Assembly (NCBI RefSeq): GCF_042242105.1
Contig: NC_092028.1
Coordinates: 14,121,338 to 14,185,337 of the forward strand
Reading direction: 5' to 3'
Length of the DNA: 64,000 nt
DNA from: Pempheris klunzingeri
Lineage: Eukaryota; Chordata; Actinopteri; Acropomatiformes; Pempheridae
The notes under the pieces are model-generated. The model made no database searches. It was not told the DNA's origin and worked only from the letters and a program-made list of their open reading frames with translations. This document shows, one piece after another, positions 31,530 to 43,019 of the stretch. The first letter of the stretch is position 1, and every line of letters begins with the position of its first letter. The translations under genes were made by a program, and so were the position numbers.

Positions 31530-32327
31530 TACAGTATCTTTCAGCCCAAGTATGAAGCATTCTTCAAAGTACACTTTATCTTTCTTTTTGATTTATGTAT
31601 ATATTTGTATATATTTTTTTTATACTACATTACATATATACATGCAAATCTTAATAATGCATTCTATGAAATCATAACTATTGTTTCTGGAAAATATTAT
31701 TATTAAATATTAATACAATAAACAAAAAGAATAAATATCACTTGTTCAAACAAGTTCTTCTGTCAATTAAGAAACACTAATGTCTGTAATCTATGTAAAA
31801 GCATAATGCTACAGTTTCTTTTATAAGGCTAGAGAGCAAGTAGATGAATAAATAAATGCTGCAATACAAAAAAGCTGTTCACACATTGTTGATGATGAAT
31901 CTGATATAGGAGAGATTCAGAGTGAATCAATTCTTTCAGGAAAACAGCTCACATCATATTTAAAGTGGGTTTGAAATGTGAAAACATGCCAAACACACTG
32001 GCACACATGGCTTATAGCAAGCAACATTCTTGGTGTTTGCTGCTTTTGTTTCCGTGTGTGCACACCATCATAGTTGATGCAAAGCTGATTTTAATCAGTA
32101 TGTTTCCCATTATCCATGATTCATGATAATATTCACATTAACAATAAGAATAATGATTATTAATGATCATATGATGTTTTCATTATGAATTCTTCTCAGT
32201 TAGACCAACGCTGATGTTTCACATGTTGATTCTATGCAAACTCAGTGACCTTCCTCATTACTCAGCTATAAAAACTTCACATCAGGCCGTCAGTGGAGTT
32301 CACAGCACGTCAGTTTCAGCATCAACC
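31530..32327 (+). promoter_or_regulatory. A-to-B spacer with B promoter
   Basis: Same class as 8236-9044. Octamer ATGCAAAC 32234-32241, TATAAAA 32267-32273. Confidence 0.78.
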
Positions 32328-32748
32328 ATGTTTTCTGTAGCTCTGCTGCTGCTGTTGGCAGCTGGATGTGAGTCTCTCTGGATTTGTTCAAACATTTCTT
32401 CATTTGCTGTATAACTTGATTGTTTGTTAAAAAACATTTTCTTTTTTTTAACAGGTGTGAAGTGTGAACAGTTGACACAGCCAGCCTCTGTGACTGTGCA
32501 GCCTGGTCAGCGTCTGACCATCACCTGTCAGGTCTCTTATTCTCTTGGCTACCACACAGCTTGGATCAGACAGCCTGCAGGGAAAGGACTGGAGTGGATT
32601 GGAATGAAACACACTGGAGCGTCATACTACAAAGATTCACTAAAGAACAAGTTCAGTATCGACTTAGACTCTTCCAGCAACACAGTGACTCTAAACGGAC
32701 AGAATGTGCAGCCTGAAGACTCTGCTGTGTATTACTGTGCCAGAGAGC
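32328..32748 (+). CDS. IGHV: IGHV family B V gene, 25-bp RSS spacer
   Basis: Leader 32328-32367, intron 87 bases, V exon 32455-32748. CDR1 is one codon short (YSLGYH), CDR2 KHTGAS. The V exon is intact. After heptamer CACAGTA (32749-32755) a two-base insertion makes the spacer 25 bases before ACAAAAACC (32781-32789). RAG tolerates one base better than two around 23, so rearrangement should be poor. Functional exon, doubtful signal. Confidence 0.94.
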
Positions 32749-32900
32749 CACAGTAATACACAAACCATCAGTAGACCTGAACAAAAACCCCTCAGAGCCT
32801 GAACACTTGTAGCATGAAGCCACCAGAGGAGGAGCCCTCAGACCACTAATGATTTCAGGACCTGTTCACTGTTAAAGAGAGAAACAGAAATCTACAAAAG

Positions 32901-32957
32901 AATATTGTGCCAGACACTTACAGTGACTGGAGTTGGTTGACTAGCTGTACAAAATCC
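32901..32957 (+). pseudogene. Orphan 3' end and RSS of a family A gene
   Basis: Duplicate of the orphan at 9619: the last A codons, heptamer TACAGTG (32919-32925), 23-base spacer, ACAAAATCC (32949-32957). The spacer differs in GACTAGC for GAGCAGC. Confidence 0.85.
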
Positions 32958-34225
32958 TAAACTACTCATCTTAGAGGCTGGTAGAACATTAAGTATTTTT
33001 AGTACTTAATTGTATCTTTCATTTTTCATATTATTTTTTAAATCTTGTTTTATATTCTGTACTTTACTGAGAAATATTATCAAACTTTGTTATCAACTTT
33101 GATTGACTTCTCTTACTAATAGGAGATACTCACATCTGGTGTTCCCATTGATCTTAACTGAGTGATGCTTGAACCCTGGACTCAACAAAAGCTTAATGTA
33201 ACACTCATGCTGCTCATGTACACTGGATATTGTGATAGCTGAAGCTTTTCTACCCTAAAAAAGTCAGGCGTTAACTTGATTTCTCATCAGCAGTGACTGC
33301 AGCTCCATCCGTCAGTGTCAGTTTATCTCAGCAGACAAAAGTAGATCTCAAGATGTACAGCAGAAGGAAGGAGCTGCTCCTCTACAGTCTGTAAACCCAG
33401 ACGCCTTAAACCAGAACCAAACCTGAAAACCAGCAGCATTAGACTTTTTACATGATCTTGGCTACTGTCACTCAATTTCTGTTAATAATCATATCAATCA
33501 CATAATCAATAAGCACACTAAGTAATCTGCAGTTACAAAAACAAGCTGTGTTGTTAGGGTCTGATGAAGAAGGGATTCACAGTAAATAAATTCTTTCTAA
33601 CAGGTGACATCATATTTTAAGTGGGTTTAAAATGTAAATATGAAGCCATGTTTAAAAATGGCCCATAGAAAGCAACATTCCTGGTGGTTGCTCCTTTTGT
33701 TTCCATGTGTGCACATAATCATAGTTGCTGCAATTCTGGTTTAAATGAATATGATTCCCATGATCCATGATTCATGTTTATGTTTACATTAAGAATAGTA
33801 AAATGATCCTTTTGTTTGCAATTTTAAGTATTTGTATGTTACATCACATGCAACACATTATGGAATAAAAGATTTATAAACTGTTTAATGTTATAATTAT
33901 CTATCTTCTACTGAATGGAAAAAAAAAAACAAAGTTAACAGGTTGTTTCCTTTCTATAAATTCAGGAACAATTTCAAAATGTTACAATTGAGTGTGTAAT
34001 GAAATTAAAATATCATATTTAAAGCTGAGGTGATTCACAGGCATGCTTTCACTGTGCAGATATAATAACAGTCAACAGACTCTTCTATTGGCTCCACTTA
34101 AACCAACACTGATGTTTCACATGTTGATTCTATGCAAACTCAGTGACCTTCCTCATTACTCAGCTATAAAAACTTCACATCAGGCCGTCAGTGGAGTTCA
34201 CAGCACGTCAGTTTCAGCATCAACC
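32958..34225 (+). promoter_or_regulatory. Spacer with B promoter
   Basis: Paralogue of 9674-10941. Octamer ATGCAAAC 34132-34139, TATAAAA 34165-34171. Confidence 0.75.
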
Positions 34226-34640
34226 ATGTTTTCTGTAGCTCTGCTGCTGCTGTTGGCAGCTGGATGTGAGTCTCTCTGGATTTGTTGAAGTCAAAAGTTC
34301 TTCATTTGCTGTATAACTTGATTGTTTGTTCCAAAACATTTTCTTTTTTTAACAGGTGTGAAGTGTGAACAGTTGACACAGCCAGCCTCTGTGACTGTGC
34401 AGCCTGGTCAGCGTCTGACCATCACCTGTCAGGTCTCTTATTCTGTGAGTGACTACTACACAGCTTGGATCAGACAGCCTGCAGGGAAAGGACTGGAGTG
34501 GATTAGTCGCGACAGCGACGTTAAAGATTCACTAAAGAACAAGTTCAGTATCGACTTAGACTCTTCCAGCAACACAGTGACTCTAAACGGACAGAATGTG
34601 CAGCCTGAAGACTCTGCTGTGTATTACTGTGCCAGACACC
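34226..34640 (+). CDS. IGHV: IGHV family B V gene, short CDR2
   Basis: Leader 34226-34265, intron 90 bases, V exon 34356-34640. It has the same contracted CDR2 (SRDSDV) as the gene at 10942 and the same CDR1. It differs in QRLTITC for QSLTITC and in V end CARHP. The RSS is CACAGTA (34641-34647), 23 bp, ACAAAAACC (34671-34679). The frame is intact and the core complete. Confidence 0.95.
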
Positions 34641-34679
34641 CACAGTAACACAAACCATCAGTAGACCTGAACAAAAACC

Positions 34680-35331
34680 CCTCAGAGCCTGAACACTTGT
34701 AGCATGAAGCCACCAGAGGAGGAGCCCTCAGACCACTAATGATTTCATGACCACTTTCTTTAGATTTCATAAATGTTTCTTAATATAATTTAAAAGCATA
34801 TATTCATATCACTTAAAATCCACTGATATTATAAAATCTCTGATACATCATTGTATGTAAATATCACCTTTAAAGTGACTTTGTTTTGAAAGCTTGCAAT
34901 CTAATTACAGTAGAAATGAATCCTCAAAAAGATTCTCTTCTATGAAACCCTTTGAAAACACACTTTATCTGAATCTTGACTGCGTTAGTAATTAACTGCC
35001 TTTCTAGCTGAATCAGAAGTCTTCAGCCAAGTTCATGGTGATGTTAATTAATTAGTCAAACTACAGGAAAATAATTTTCATTAACAATCAAAAGTGTTTT
35101 AGTCAGTGATTCAAGTTCCACCTTCTCTTTGTGTGAGATGAAGAGAAACACCTCAACATTTCATCCTCACTTTGACTCATTTAATATACTTCAGTCAGCT
35201 GATTTACCATCAACAGTATGTAAATTTGCCACATTGTGTGGTGCCTTATAAAGAGCTGAAGAGTGTGAGCGTGAGTGTCAGTGAGAGTGAGAGGACAGAG
35301 CAGCCCACATAAGTTCCGTTCAGCATCAACT
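34680..35331 (+). promoter_or_regulatory. B-to-C spacer with C promoter
   Basis: Paralogue of 11396-12042. ATGTAAAT 35218-35225, TATAAAG 35247-35253. A GTGAGA repeat near 35280 is extended by one unit here. Confidence 0.74.
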
Positions 35332-35780
35332 ATGTTCCCTGTAACTCTGATACTTTTGCTGGCAGCTGGATCCTGTGAGGAGCTTTCACTGGATTCACAC
35401 TAATACACACATTAGCTACATAGAAAAGTCAGATGAATGATGGAGATAATGTTGATTTCTGTTTCCACAGGTGTGAACAGTATTGATCTCCTCCAGCCAG
35501 ACTCAATGGCTGTTCAGCCTGGACAGTCTTTGACCATCACCTGTCAGGTGTCTGGTTATTCTCTGACTGATAACAGCTATGCAACAGGTTGGATCAGACA
35601 GCGTGAAGGAAAACAAATGGACTGGATTTTTCATCGTTGGGGTGGAGGAGACTTCTACCAAAATGATGCTCTGAAGAACAAGTTCCTTTACCACACACAC
35701 ACCTCTACTCGTTCAGTGACATTAACAGGACAGAATCTGCAGCCTGAAGACACAGCTGTTTATTACTGTGTCCGTCAGCC
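35332..35780 (+). CDS. IGHV: IGHV family C V gene, intact
   Basis: Leader 35332-35374, 96-base intron, V exon 35471-35780. CDR1 GYSLTDNSY, CDR2 HRWGGGD, the same YHTHTSTRS stretch in FR3, V end YYCVRQ. The RSS is CACAGTG (35781-35787), 23 bp, ACAAATACT (35811-35819). Duplicate of the gene at 12043, offset about 23.29 kb. Confidence 0.95.
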
Positions 35781-35819
35781 CACAGTGATACAAACCACCA
35801 ACAGACCTGCACAAATACT

Positions 35820-37280
35820 CATCAACCATGTGACTCAGATACACTCACATGTTGTTAAAGTAAATTTAAATAGATAAATAAATTATTCAATAGAGTTACT
35901 TTTTTGAAAAATGTGATTTCACCTTACTACAAGGACATGAGGTTTTGTATATGTATACTCATATTATGATGTTTACACAAGACATGAGGACTATTTCATG
36001 CAACGAACAGTAAGCATCCATTTAAAAAGTGAAGAGATACAGTTACTGCCATCTGCTTTTACAAAATTTTAAGGTTTTGATCCAGGAAATGAAACATTTT
36101 GATCTCCACTAAAAAGCTAGAAGTGTTTTTCAGATGAATATATTGTGTAATAATTCAACTGCAGTATTTCCAGGTATTTGATATTTTTACCTGTTCCACT
36201 ACTCTTGTATAAAACTCTGATATTGTTATTAAAGAACACTTTCATTTCTAAACCTATGGAAACTCTTCCCTCTTTGTACTGTAATCACACCAATAACAGC
36301 TAAGAAACAGAGGAGGAGTTGAGTGTAAAAGTCCTGCATACAAAATATAGTTTAAACTCCCACAAATAAAAGTATTCATTGTGCAGAATGGCCCATTTCA
36401 GAATCATCTATATTTTATTACTGGAAGATATTAGTGATGCATTTCTGTGTTCATCACATTTAATGTTATTGGTTCTCCATAACAAATTCAAAGCATTTAC
36501 AGGGACAGTTGGTATAAGTAGGCTAACTGGGCTAAACCCTTCCTATGTTCTACAATATAGATGAAAAAATATAGTCAAAAAAATCCCCTTAGAACTGTTT
36601 TAGAATTTCATTGAACGTAGAGCAGCAAAGTATAAAAAGCCCAAATAGCTTCTGTTCATCTTGGTGGTTTTATGTGAGTAAGCCCCTTCATTTATTGATC
36701 CTTTGGGTTACAGCCATTCAGCCCACAGGCCACTGGCTTTTGACCAGTGACAGCAGACGCACAGAGTAATGGTGTGAACAGTGAGGTGCTAATGTTACGT
36801 AATTTGTTCTCGGGTGGCAATGGTGGGCATTTAATGAATGAGGTGAGCTAGTGAGAAAAATTGGAAGTGAAAAGATTGGATTATCTCTACAACACGAAAA
36901 CACATTTTATAATTATATACAGATGAATATTTTCATGATCACAGTATTCCTGAACTTATGTGTTGAACAATAAACCAAATTTAAGCCATTATGTTACTAA
37001 TATTAGTCAGTCAAATTTTAGAAAAAGAAATGTCATAGATCCATTAAGAAAAATATAATGACTGAGTGGAATAGATATGGAGATACAAATGTTTCATATC
37101 ACTTCATATCATTTGCTAGCTGTCAGATTGTTTAAATGCTGTTTCATCTTGTTTTATGCTGTGGTAAAGTCCCTTGAATTTGACTTGAAAAGCAGAATGT
37201 GATGTAGGAGGAGCTAAGTGTGAAAAAGATCATATTTAAAGGTGGATTTGTGGATTTGAAAGCATGAGCACACTCTGAAC
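35820..37280 (+). other. C-to-D spacer
   Basis: Paralogue of 12531-13991. No gene and no octamer are evident before D. Confidence 0.6.
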
Positions 37281-37636
37281 ATGGCTTACAGAAAGCTTAC
37301 ACTCGTAGTGGTTTCTCTGTTTGTTTTGACTGGTGGTGATAGTCAGACCATAACAGAGTCTGAACCAGCAGTTAGAAAACCTGGAGAATCCCACAGACTC
37401 ACCTGCACAACATCTGGATTTAGCTTTAGTAGCTCAGTTTGGAACTGGGTCAGACAGGCTCCTGGAAAAGGACTGGAGTGGATCGCTTTCATACACACAG
37501 CTAGTAGTCCTATCTATTACTCCCAGTCAGTCCAGGGTAGATTCACCATCTCCAGAGACGACTCCAGCAGTAAAGTCTATCTGCAGATGAACAGTCTGAA
37601 GACTGAGGACACAGCAGTGTATTACTGTGCCAGAGG
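37281..37636 (+). CDS. IGHV: IGHV family D V gene, intronless leader, intact
   Basis: A single exon from [32 protein letters not shown] is split nowhere. The stretch TCTCTGTTTGTTTTGACTG before GGTGATAG looks like a former intron end (polypyrimidine tract with the AG lost). CDR1 [10 protein letters not shown]2 [17 protein letters not shown]2 [10 protein letters not shown]3 [15 protein letters not shown]. The RSS is CACAGTG (37637-37643), 23 bp, ACAAAAACT (37667-37675). It is the intact counterpart of the nonsense copy at 13992. The open frame beyond the RSS is chance. Confidence 0.94.
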
Positions 37637-37675
37637 CACAGTGAGAGACAATAACAGGATAGTGTTACAAAAACT

Positions 37676-38320
37676 ACTTCCTCTATTTACCACCACCACT
37701 TGGAACTGTATCAAATTTAATAAAGTAAATAAGATGACATTTGAAAACGTTTTTTGCCAAATAAATTCTACCAAGTTGACTCTAGACTCCATGCTGAACC
37801 ACAACAGCTCATATTTAGACAATTAAGTTTATATTTTGATTTTGGAAAAACAGTAACAGTAACTTTATGAGTTTTAAACCCAATTACAGCAGCATTACTG
37901 TAACACACAATGATTGAATTACAGTCGCATTTTAGGCAATGAAATCATATATCCAAATATGTTGAACGCGAAAGTTAACGTCCAATACAAGTTCACATTA
38001 CAATCCCATTAATCAACTTCAGTCTGGCCAAAGGAGAAAAAAACAGCATAGTAAGTCTTGGCTCATAAATAATTAAAGCGTGTTGATTACTTTTAGAGCA
38101 AAACTAAAATGCTACACAGAATTCATTCATTTGACTGGAATCTAAATTTACTATTTGTTTACTTTATTTGTCCAAGTTCAATACATAGTAGGCAGAAATG
38201 ATGTCCACTCCAATTCTCTCCTCTTTGTGAGGAGGAGTCAATGCAAAACTCAGATGTCTTCCACCTCTACTTATCTGACTGCAGAGAGGATGACAGAGAA
38301 CAGTGGACACACAGTTGAAC
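37676..38320 (+). other. D-to-A spacer with A promoter
   Basis: Paralogue of 14387-15031. Octamer-like ATGCAAAA 38241-38248. Confidence 0.7.
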
Positions 38321-38761
38321 ATGATGGACTGTAGGACAGGACTGCTGCTCTTAACTATCTGCTGGGCAGGTAAAAAAGTTAGACTATTTTGACTCTTAAT
38401 GATAATTTGAATTATGTACATACAGTGATTAATATAATTGTTCTTGTTTATGTGACAGGTGTTGACAGTCAAAGTCTGACACAATCTGAACCAGCTGTTA
38501 AAAGGCCTGGAGAATCCCACAAATTGACCTGTACAACCTCTGGATTTACACTTAGTAGCTACTGGATGGGCTGGGTCAGACAGGCTCCTGGAAAAGGACT
38601 GGAGTGGATCGCTGCTGATACCGCTGGTAGCACAAATTATTATGCTCAGTCAGTCCAAGGCCGCTTCACCGTCTCCAGAGACGACAGCAGACAGCAGGTG
38701 TATCTGCAGATGAACAGCCTGAAGACTGAAGATTCTGCTGTTTATTATTGTGCCAGAGACT
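38321..38761 (+). CDS. IGHV: IGHV family A V gene, divergent subtype, intact
   Basis: The leader 38321-38369 is standard, but the intron (89 bases, donor GTAAAA) and the FR1 start (GVDSQSLTQ) differ from other A genes. V exon 38459-38761. CDR1 GFTLSSYW with MGWVRQ, CDR2 [24 protein letters not shown]. The RSS is CACAGTG (38762-38768), 23 bp, ACAAAATCC (38792-38800). At the matching place the 15-kb block has the A/D mosaic, so this may be an older A lineage or a second conversion product. Confidence 0.95.
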
Positions 38762-38800
38762 CACAGTGACTGGAGTTGGTTGAGCAGCTGTACAAAATCC

Positions 38801-39751
38801 TACAGTTCTCATCTTTCAGGATGGTAGAACCTAAACATGATGTATTTCTAAAGTATTTATATTAAACTTTATATATATTCTGTTTTATTTTTTCTATATA
38901 TATTTTTTCATATATTTCATATTCTATTCAGACAGGAAGTAGATCTCAAAATGGAACACAAAGGAGCTGATCCTGTGTAGTCTGCAAACACTGAAACATC
39001 TAAAATAATTGAAAATAATGTATATTATTTATTTATTTATTCATTATGATGAGTAAAGAGCTTTAATTGCAGAAGTTCATCTGCAGTTTGTCCTCGCCCA
39101 CCTCAACCTCCCCTCAGCTGGCCTTCCAGCACGGGGGCTAAGTTCCACTTCATATCAGTATACAGTATAACTGCAGTCAATTAGTCCTGTACATTAAGTC
39201 AGTTACCATAAAACCAAATCAACCAATCAGTTACCATAAAAAACAAAGTTTATGCAAACAAATAGCACGGATGCCTCCCCCCAAGCCTGCCCTGACTGGC
39301 AAAACAAATTAACATAAAAGAAAATTAGTCAAAAGCCTGAAAAATATGGGCACAACCCACCCAGTAAGCCCTACTTTGGATTATCCATACGGAATATGCT
39401 GTTTATACAACCTGTATCAAATTCTAATATTCATGTGAACAGCAAATGTCTTTTATATAATAAAATGGTACACAAATAAATGAGGAAATAATGAATAAAA
39501 GAAAACAGTGATCCAGTCTCTGAGTGTGATATTGTTCGATTATGTTGGAGGGACAGCTGACAGCTGTCATTGGAAATATGAACAAATGATGAATGATATG
39601 ACTAAATTACATTGTGTGTGCACATGAGCCACTCCCTCCCCCTGATATGCTGATGCAAATCTCCAGTCTGTGCAGTGTACTTCTGTCCTGCTGACTGGTC
39701 TTGTACTTTGTGTGGAGCCTCACAGGTCACATCTCAGCCATCAGCCTCAGG
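38801..39751 (+). promoter_or_regulatory. Spacer with E promoter
   Basis: AT-rich, with a GC-rich island at 39080-39140 of unknown origin. Perfect octamer ATGCAAAT at 39653-39660, 99 bases before the E start codon. No clear TATA box. Confidence 0.65.
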
Positions 39752-40240
39752 ATGATGAACAAACTCTCTCTTCTGCTGGTTGCTCTCTTTCTGCCCTGTG
39801 AGTTCTGCTTCTGGCTTTTTTATCCTTTATCAGGCAACATGGACTGATAGTCAGTCGGTGATACGAGAAGACTTTCCAGATGACTGTCTCACTCTTCTTC
39901 TGTGGTTCCTCTCTCCTTTCATCTCTTCAGGTTGTACAGGACAGAGTATGGAGTCCATTCCTCCCAATTCAGTAGTAAAAAAGCCAGGGGAGACACTCAG
40001 CCTCTCCTGCAGGGGATCTGGCTTCACATTTAGCTGCTGCAGTATGCACTGGATAAGACAACCTGCAGGAAAAGCTCTGGAATGGATAGGGCGTGTTTAC
40101 AGCGATGCAAGTAGAACAGATTATGCCAGCAGTGTGCAGGAACGAATAGAAGTCACCAGGGACAACAGCAACAGCATGGTGTATCTGAGACTGTCCAACT
40201 TAAAGCCAGAGGACTCTGCGGTGTATTACTGTGCCAAGCA
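39752..40240 (+). CDS. IGHV: IGHV family E V gene, single member
   Basis: Leader 39752-39797 (MMNKLSLLLVALFLP), 133-base intron with donor GTGAGT and acceptor CTCTTCAG, V exon 39931-40240. The mature start is CCTGQSMESIPPNSVVKKPGET. CDR1 (GFTFSCCS) holds two adjacent Cys. FR2 is [17 protein letters not shown]2 VYSDASRT, FR3 RIEVTRDNSNSMVYLRL, YYCAKH. The RSS is CACAATG (40241-40247), 23 bp, ACAAAAACT (40271-40279). It is the most diverged gene here by protein. The heptamer's fifth base is A, mildly suboptimal. Confidence 0.93.
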
Positions 40241-40279
40241 CACAATGGTTAAAGGAAGCAGGGAGGCTTTACAAAAACT

Positions 40280-40784
40280 ACACACAACATTTTTAACAAG
40301 GACCTACAGGTGGCAGCAGAAGATATGAAGTCAGAGATTAAGGCAGTTCCTCTTAAAATACACAAATAAATGCCCACTATTAAAGCAACAGCTGATGTTG
40401 TGGTTTGACTTCCCACTTTTTTAACAACAACAATATTGTTCCCAATATTGATTTTTAACAGCAGGTTGAACATTTTTGCATGGCATATTCAGTGTATGGA
40501 TGGTCCAGTGTATGGATGGTCCACTGAACATAAATAAATAAATAAATATAATTTCAGCATGAATACATGTTGCATCTTCAGCATTAAACTACCAGAATGA
40601 TGCTTAAAATCATAATGTAAAATTATGATTTAATTCATATTTTTTTCCAATGATGTGTGTGATGTGGTGAGTTTCTTTTTGAGGAGGAGGAGTCAATGCA
40701 AACCTCTGATCTCCTCAGTCTCTACATATGTGAAGGACGGGAAAGACTAAATCACTGGCTGGACAGAGACAACTGGCTTTTACG
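40280..40784 (+). promoter_or_regulatory. Spacer with F promoter
   Basis: Two tandem copies of GTGTATGGATGGTCCA lie near 40492-40521. Octamer ATGCAAAC at 40696-40703, preceded by GAGGAGGAGGAG. The rest is AT-rich. Confidence 0.65.
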
Positions 40785-41214
40785 ATGATCAGACCTGATT
40801 AGTTGGTTGTTTTTCTCACCCTGTCAATTAATTGTGCAGGTAAGACAGACCTCCTGGTAAAAACAATATGGCTGCATTCCAGTAACTAATGAGATGTTTG
40901 AATGTCTGTAGGTACTGAGGGTCAAACACTGACTGAGTCTGTACCAGTGGTTAAAAGGCCTGGAGAGTCCCACAGACTGACCTGCACATATTCTGGGTTT
41001 GGCAGCAATTACTGGAATGCTTGGATCAGACAGGCTGCTGGAAAAGGACTGGAGTGGGTTGCAACTATCAGTGATGACGGTAGCAGCATCTACTACTCTA
41101 ACTCCGTTCAAGGCCGCTTCACCATCTCCAGAGACAACAGCAGGCAGCAGGTGTATCTGCAGATGAACAGCCTGAAGACTGAAGATTCTGCTGTTTATTA
41201 TTGTGCCAGAGACT
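40785..41214 (+). pseudogene. IGHV: IGHV family F V gene, nonsense codon in leader
   Basis: The leader exon 40785-40839 keeps phase 1 and a donor (GTAAGA) but reads MIRPD then TAG (40800-40802), then LVVFLTLSINCA. No other ATG is available in frame. Intron 72 bases, V exon 40912-41214 fully open: [22 protein letters not shown]1 [11 protein letters not shown]2 [14 protein letters not shown]. The RSS is CACAGTG (41215-41221), a 22-base spacer and ATAAAAAAC (41244-41252), a weaker nonamer than at 26218. It is probably dead, unless the stop is an allele or assembly error. Confidence 0.88.
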
Positions 41215-41252
41215 CACAGTGACACAGGAGGGAGCAACGCTGTATAAAAAAC

Positions 41253-41524
41253 TAAAATGTCAAAACAAGTCAAAACTTTGCTTTCTGATTTTCGTATTCA
41301 CACCATGAGTTTGAGTTCAACATCGTCAACACACTCACAGAAACACTGTTAAATAAACTACATACTTCAGGCTGGGATTAGTAATCACTCTGTTCATGTA
41401 CATGCTCATCTGACTTGTTTGAAATTTTGTCAAGAATAGAAATATTTAAGTTGCCGTAATTTTTTCTTTCAGATGTCTGAAAATGTCCATAACTCAAATC
41501 CAACACACAACTACTTGTAAAGCA
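41253..41524 (+). other. F-type downstream flank
   Basis: Matches 26227-26460 in order. No gene. Confidence 0.6.
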
Positions 41525-41712
41525 ACAGTTCATCCTTCTCTATCCTAAAGTGAACCCCCTCACAGTCTGCTATAAAGCTTTGGTATCATGTATGTGAGAG
41601 GTGCTGGAGCTTCATACTGCAAAGATTCACTAAAGTTCAGTATTGACTTTGACTATTCCAGCAACACAGTGACTCTAAACGGACAGACCATCAGGAGGCT
41701 TGAACAAAAACC
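41525..41712 (+). pseudogene. IGHV family B subtype relic, two internal deletions
   Basis: A promoter of the 26.5-kb type (CATCCTTCTCT, TATAAAG near 41572, TGGTATCATG) is joined directly to CDR2/FR3 codons (GGAGCTTCATACTGCAAAG, then TTCCAGCAACACAGTGACTC). These are joined at GGACAGACC to the RSS end, leaving only nonamer ACAAAAACC (41704-41712). Leader, intron, FR1-FR2, YYC and heptamer are lost. It marks the B partner of the F gene. Confidence 0.85.
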
Positions 41713-43019
41713 CCTCAGTACCTGAACACCTGTAGCATGAAGCCACCAGAGGAGGAGCCCTCAGACCACTAATGATCTGAAACTATAAGTCTTTAGAGTT
41801 CATGAAAGAGCTCTTATCTAATTTAACAGCAAATGTTTTCAGCAGTTTAAATACTCTACAACAATCACTGATACATAATTATTTGTATATATCACCTATA
41901 AGAGATGGACTAAATGTGTTTAAGAGCTAGTGATCAAACTACAGCAGAAATTAATCCTTGAGAAGTTTCTCTTCCATATTGTTATTAGAAAAAACACAGA
42001 AAAACAATAAAAAAAATAAAGATAAAAAGCAGATGGGCCTTAATTCAAATTTAAACTATCACTACTATTACTACTACTACTAAAGGTAAACTATTGTTGG
42101 CAGCTTTCTGATGGGGCTAATTGGCACAAATGCTCAACATGAATTTAATCACAAATCATTTAAGTTTAGGGAGCATTTAAGTACATTAAAACATATTCAC
42201 CTTTTATTTGTTATTGGTTTGAATATTCTAACATAAATTACATCAAAGAAATTAGGCAGAGAGTAAACAGTGTTCCAACAAACCTCCCCTACGATGGTGA
42301 AGATAGCAGAAACAGGGATTTATTTGACTCGTATCGTGTCTTATGGTACGGGATCATAACATCAGGTACGGAATGAATCTACAGATGATTTGGATCAAAA
42401 TGAGACCACATTTTTCTATGGATGTTGGTTTTTAAGCTGCAGACAGACAGATACAGACTGAATGCCTAATCCCTTCAAGGCTTATGCCTAGTGGACATGA
42501 TAAATCAGACTTTACTGATGATCTTTTGTGCCCATGCAACAGTGTCCCTGAATTTGTTTTTAATGTTTAATATTTTCAAGTCCTCTTCCTCTTTTTTGTT
42601 CCCACAGGGGTTTTCTTTCCTCTGGTGGTCTGGAAAGGGACTTAAGAACTTTTAGTGAAATAAAACAACAGCATAACATAATGAATGGCATTTGTTGAGG
42701 ATTTTTGCTATTGAAAAAATTGACTTTTTGTGTTATGTGAAATTCATAAACTCCTTTCAGAATCTTCACATGATGCAGCCTGTCCTTAATAACCTGCTCA
42801 AACTATATGTTTGTCAACCTATTGTACAGATTATAGTGAAACATGGAAGTGGGACTCTTGGACAAACTTCTATAGTAAACATTCATTCTCCAGTTTCACC
42901 AAACAGTCAAATCCAGTTCCTCCCTGTGAGGAGGAGTCAATGCAAAACTCAAATGTCTTCCACCTCTACTTATCTGACTGCAGAGAGGATGACAGAGAAC
43001 AGTGGACACATAGTTTAAC
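41713..43019 (+). other. Spacer with A promoter
   Basis: B-downstream flank to about 41780, then unassigned AT-rich DNA with a short CTA microsatellite at 42061-42081. Octamer-like ATGCAAAA is at 42940-42947. Confidence 0.65.
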
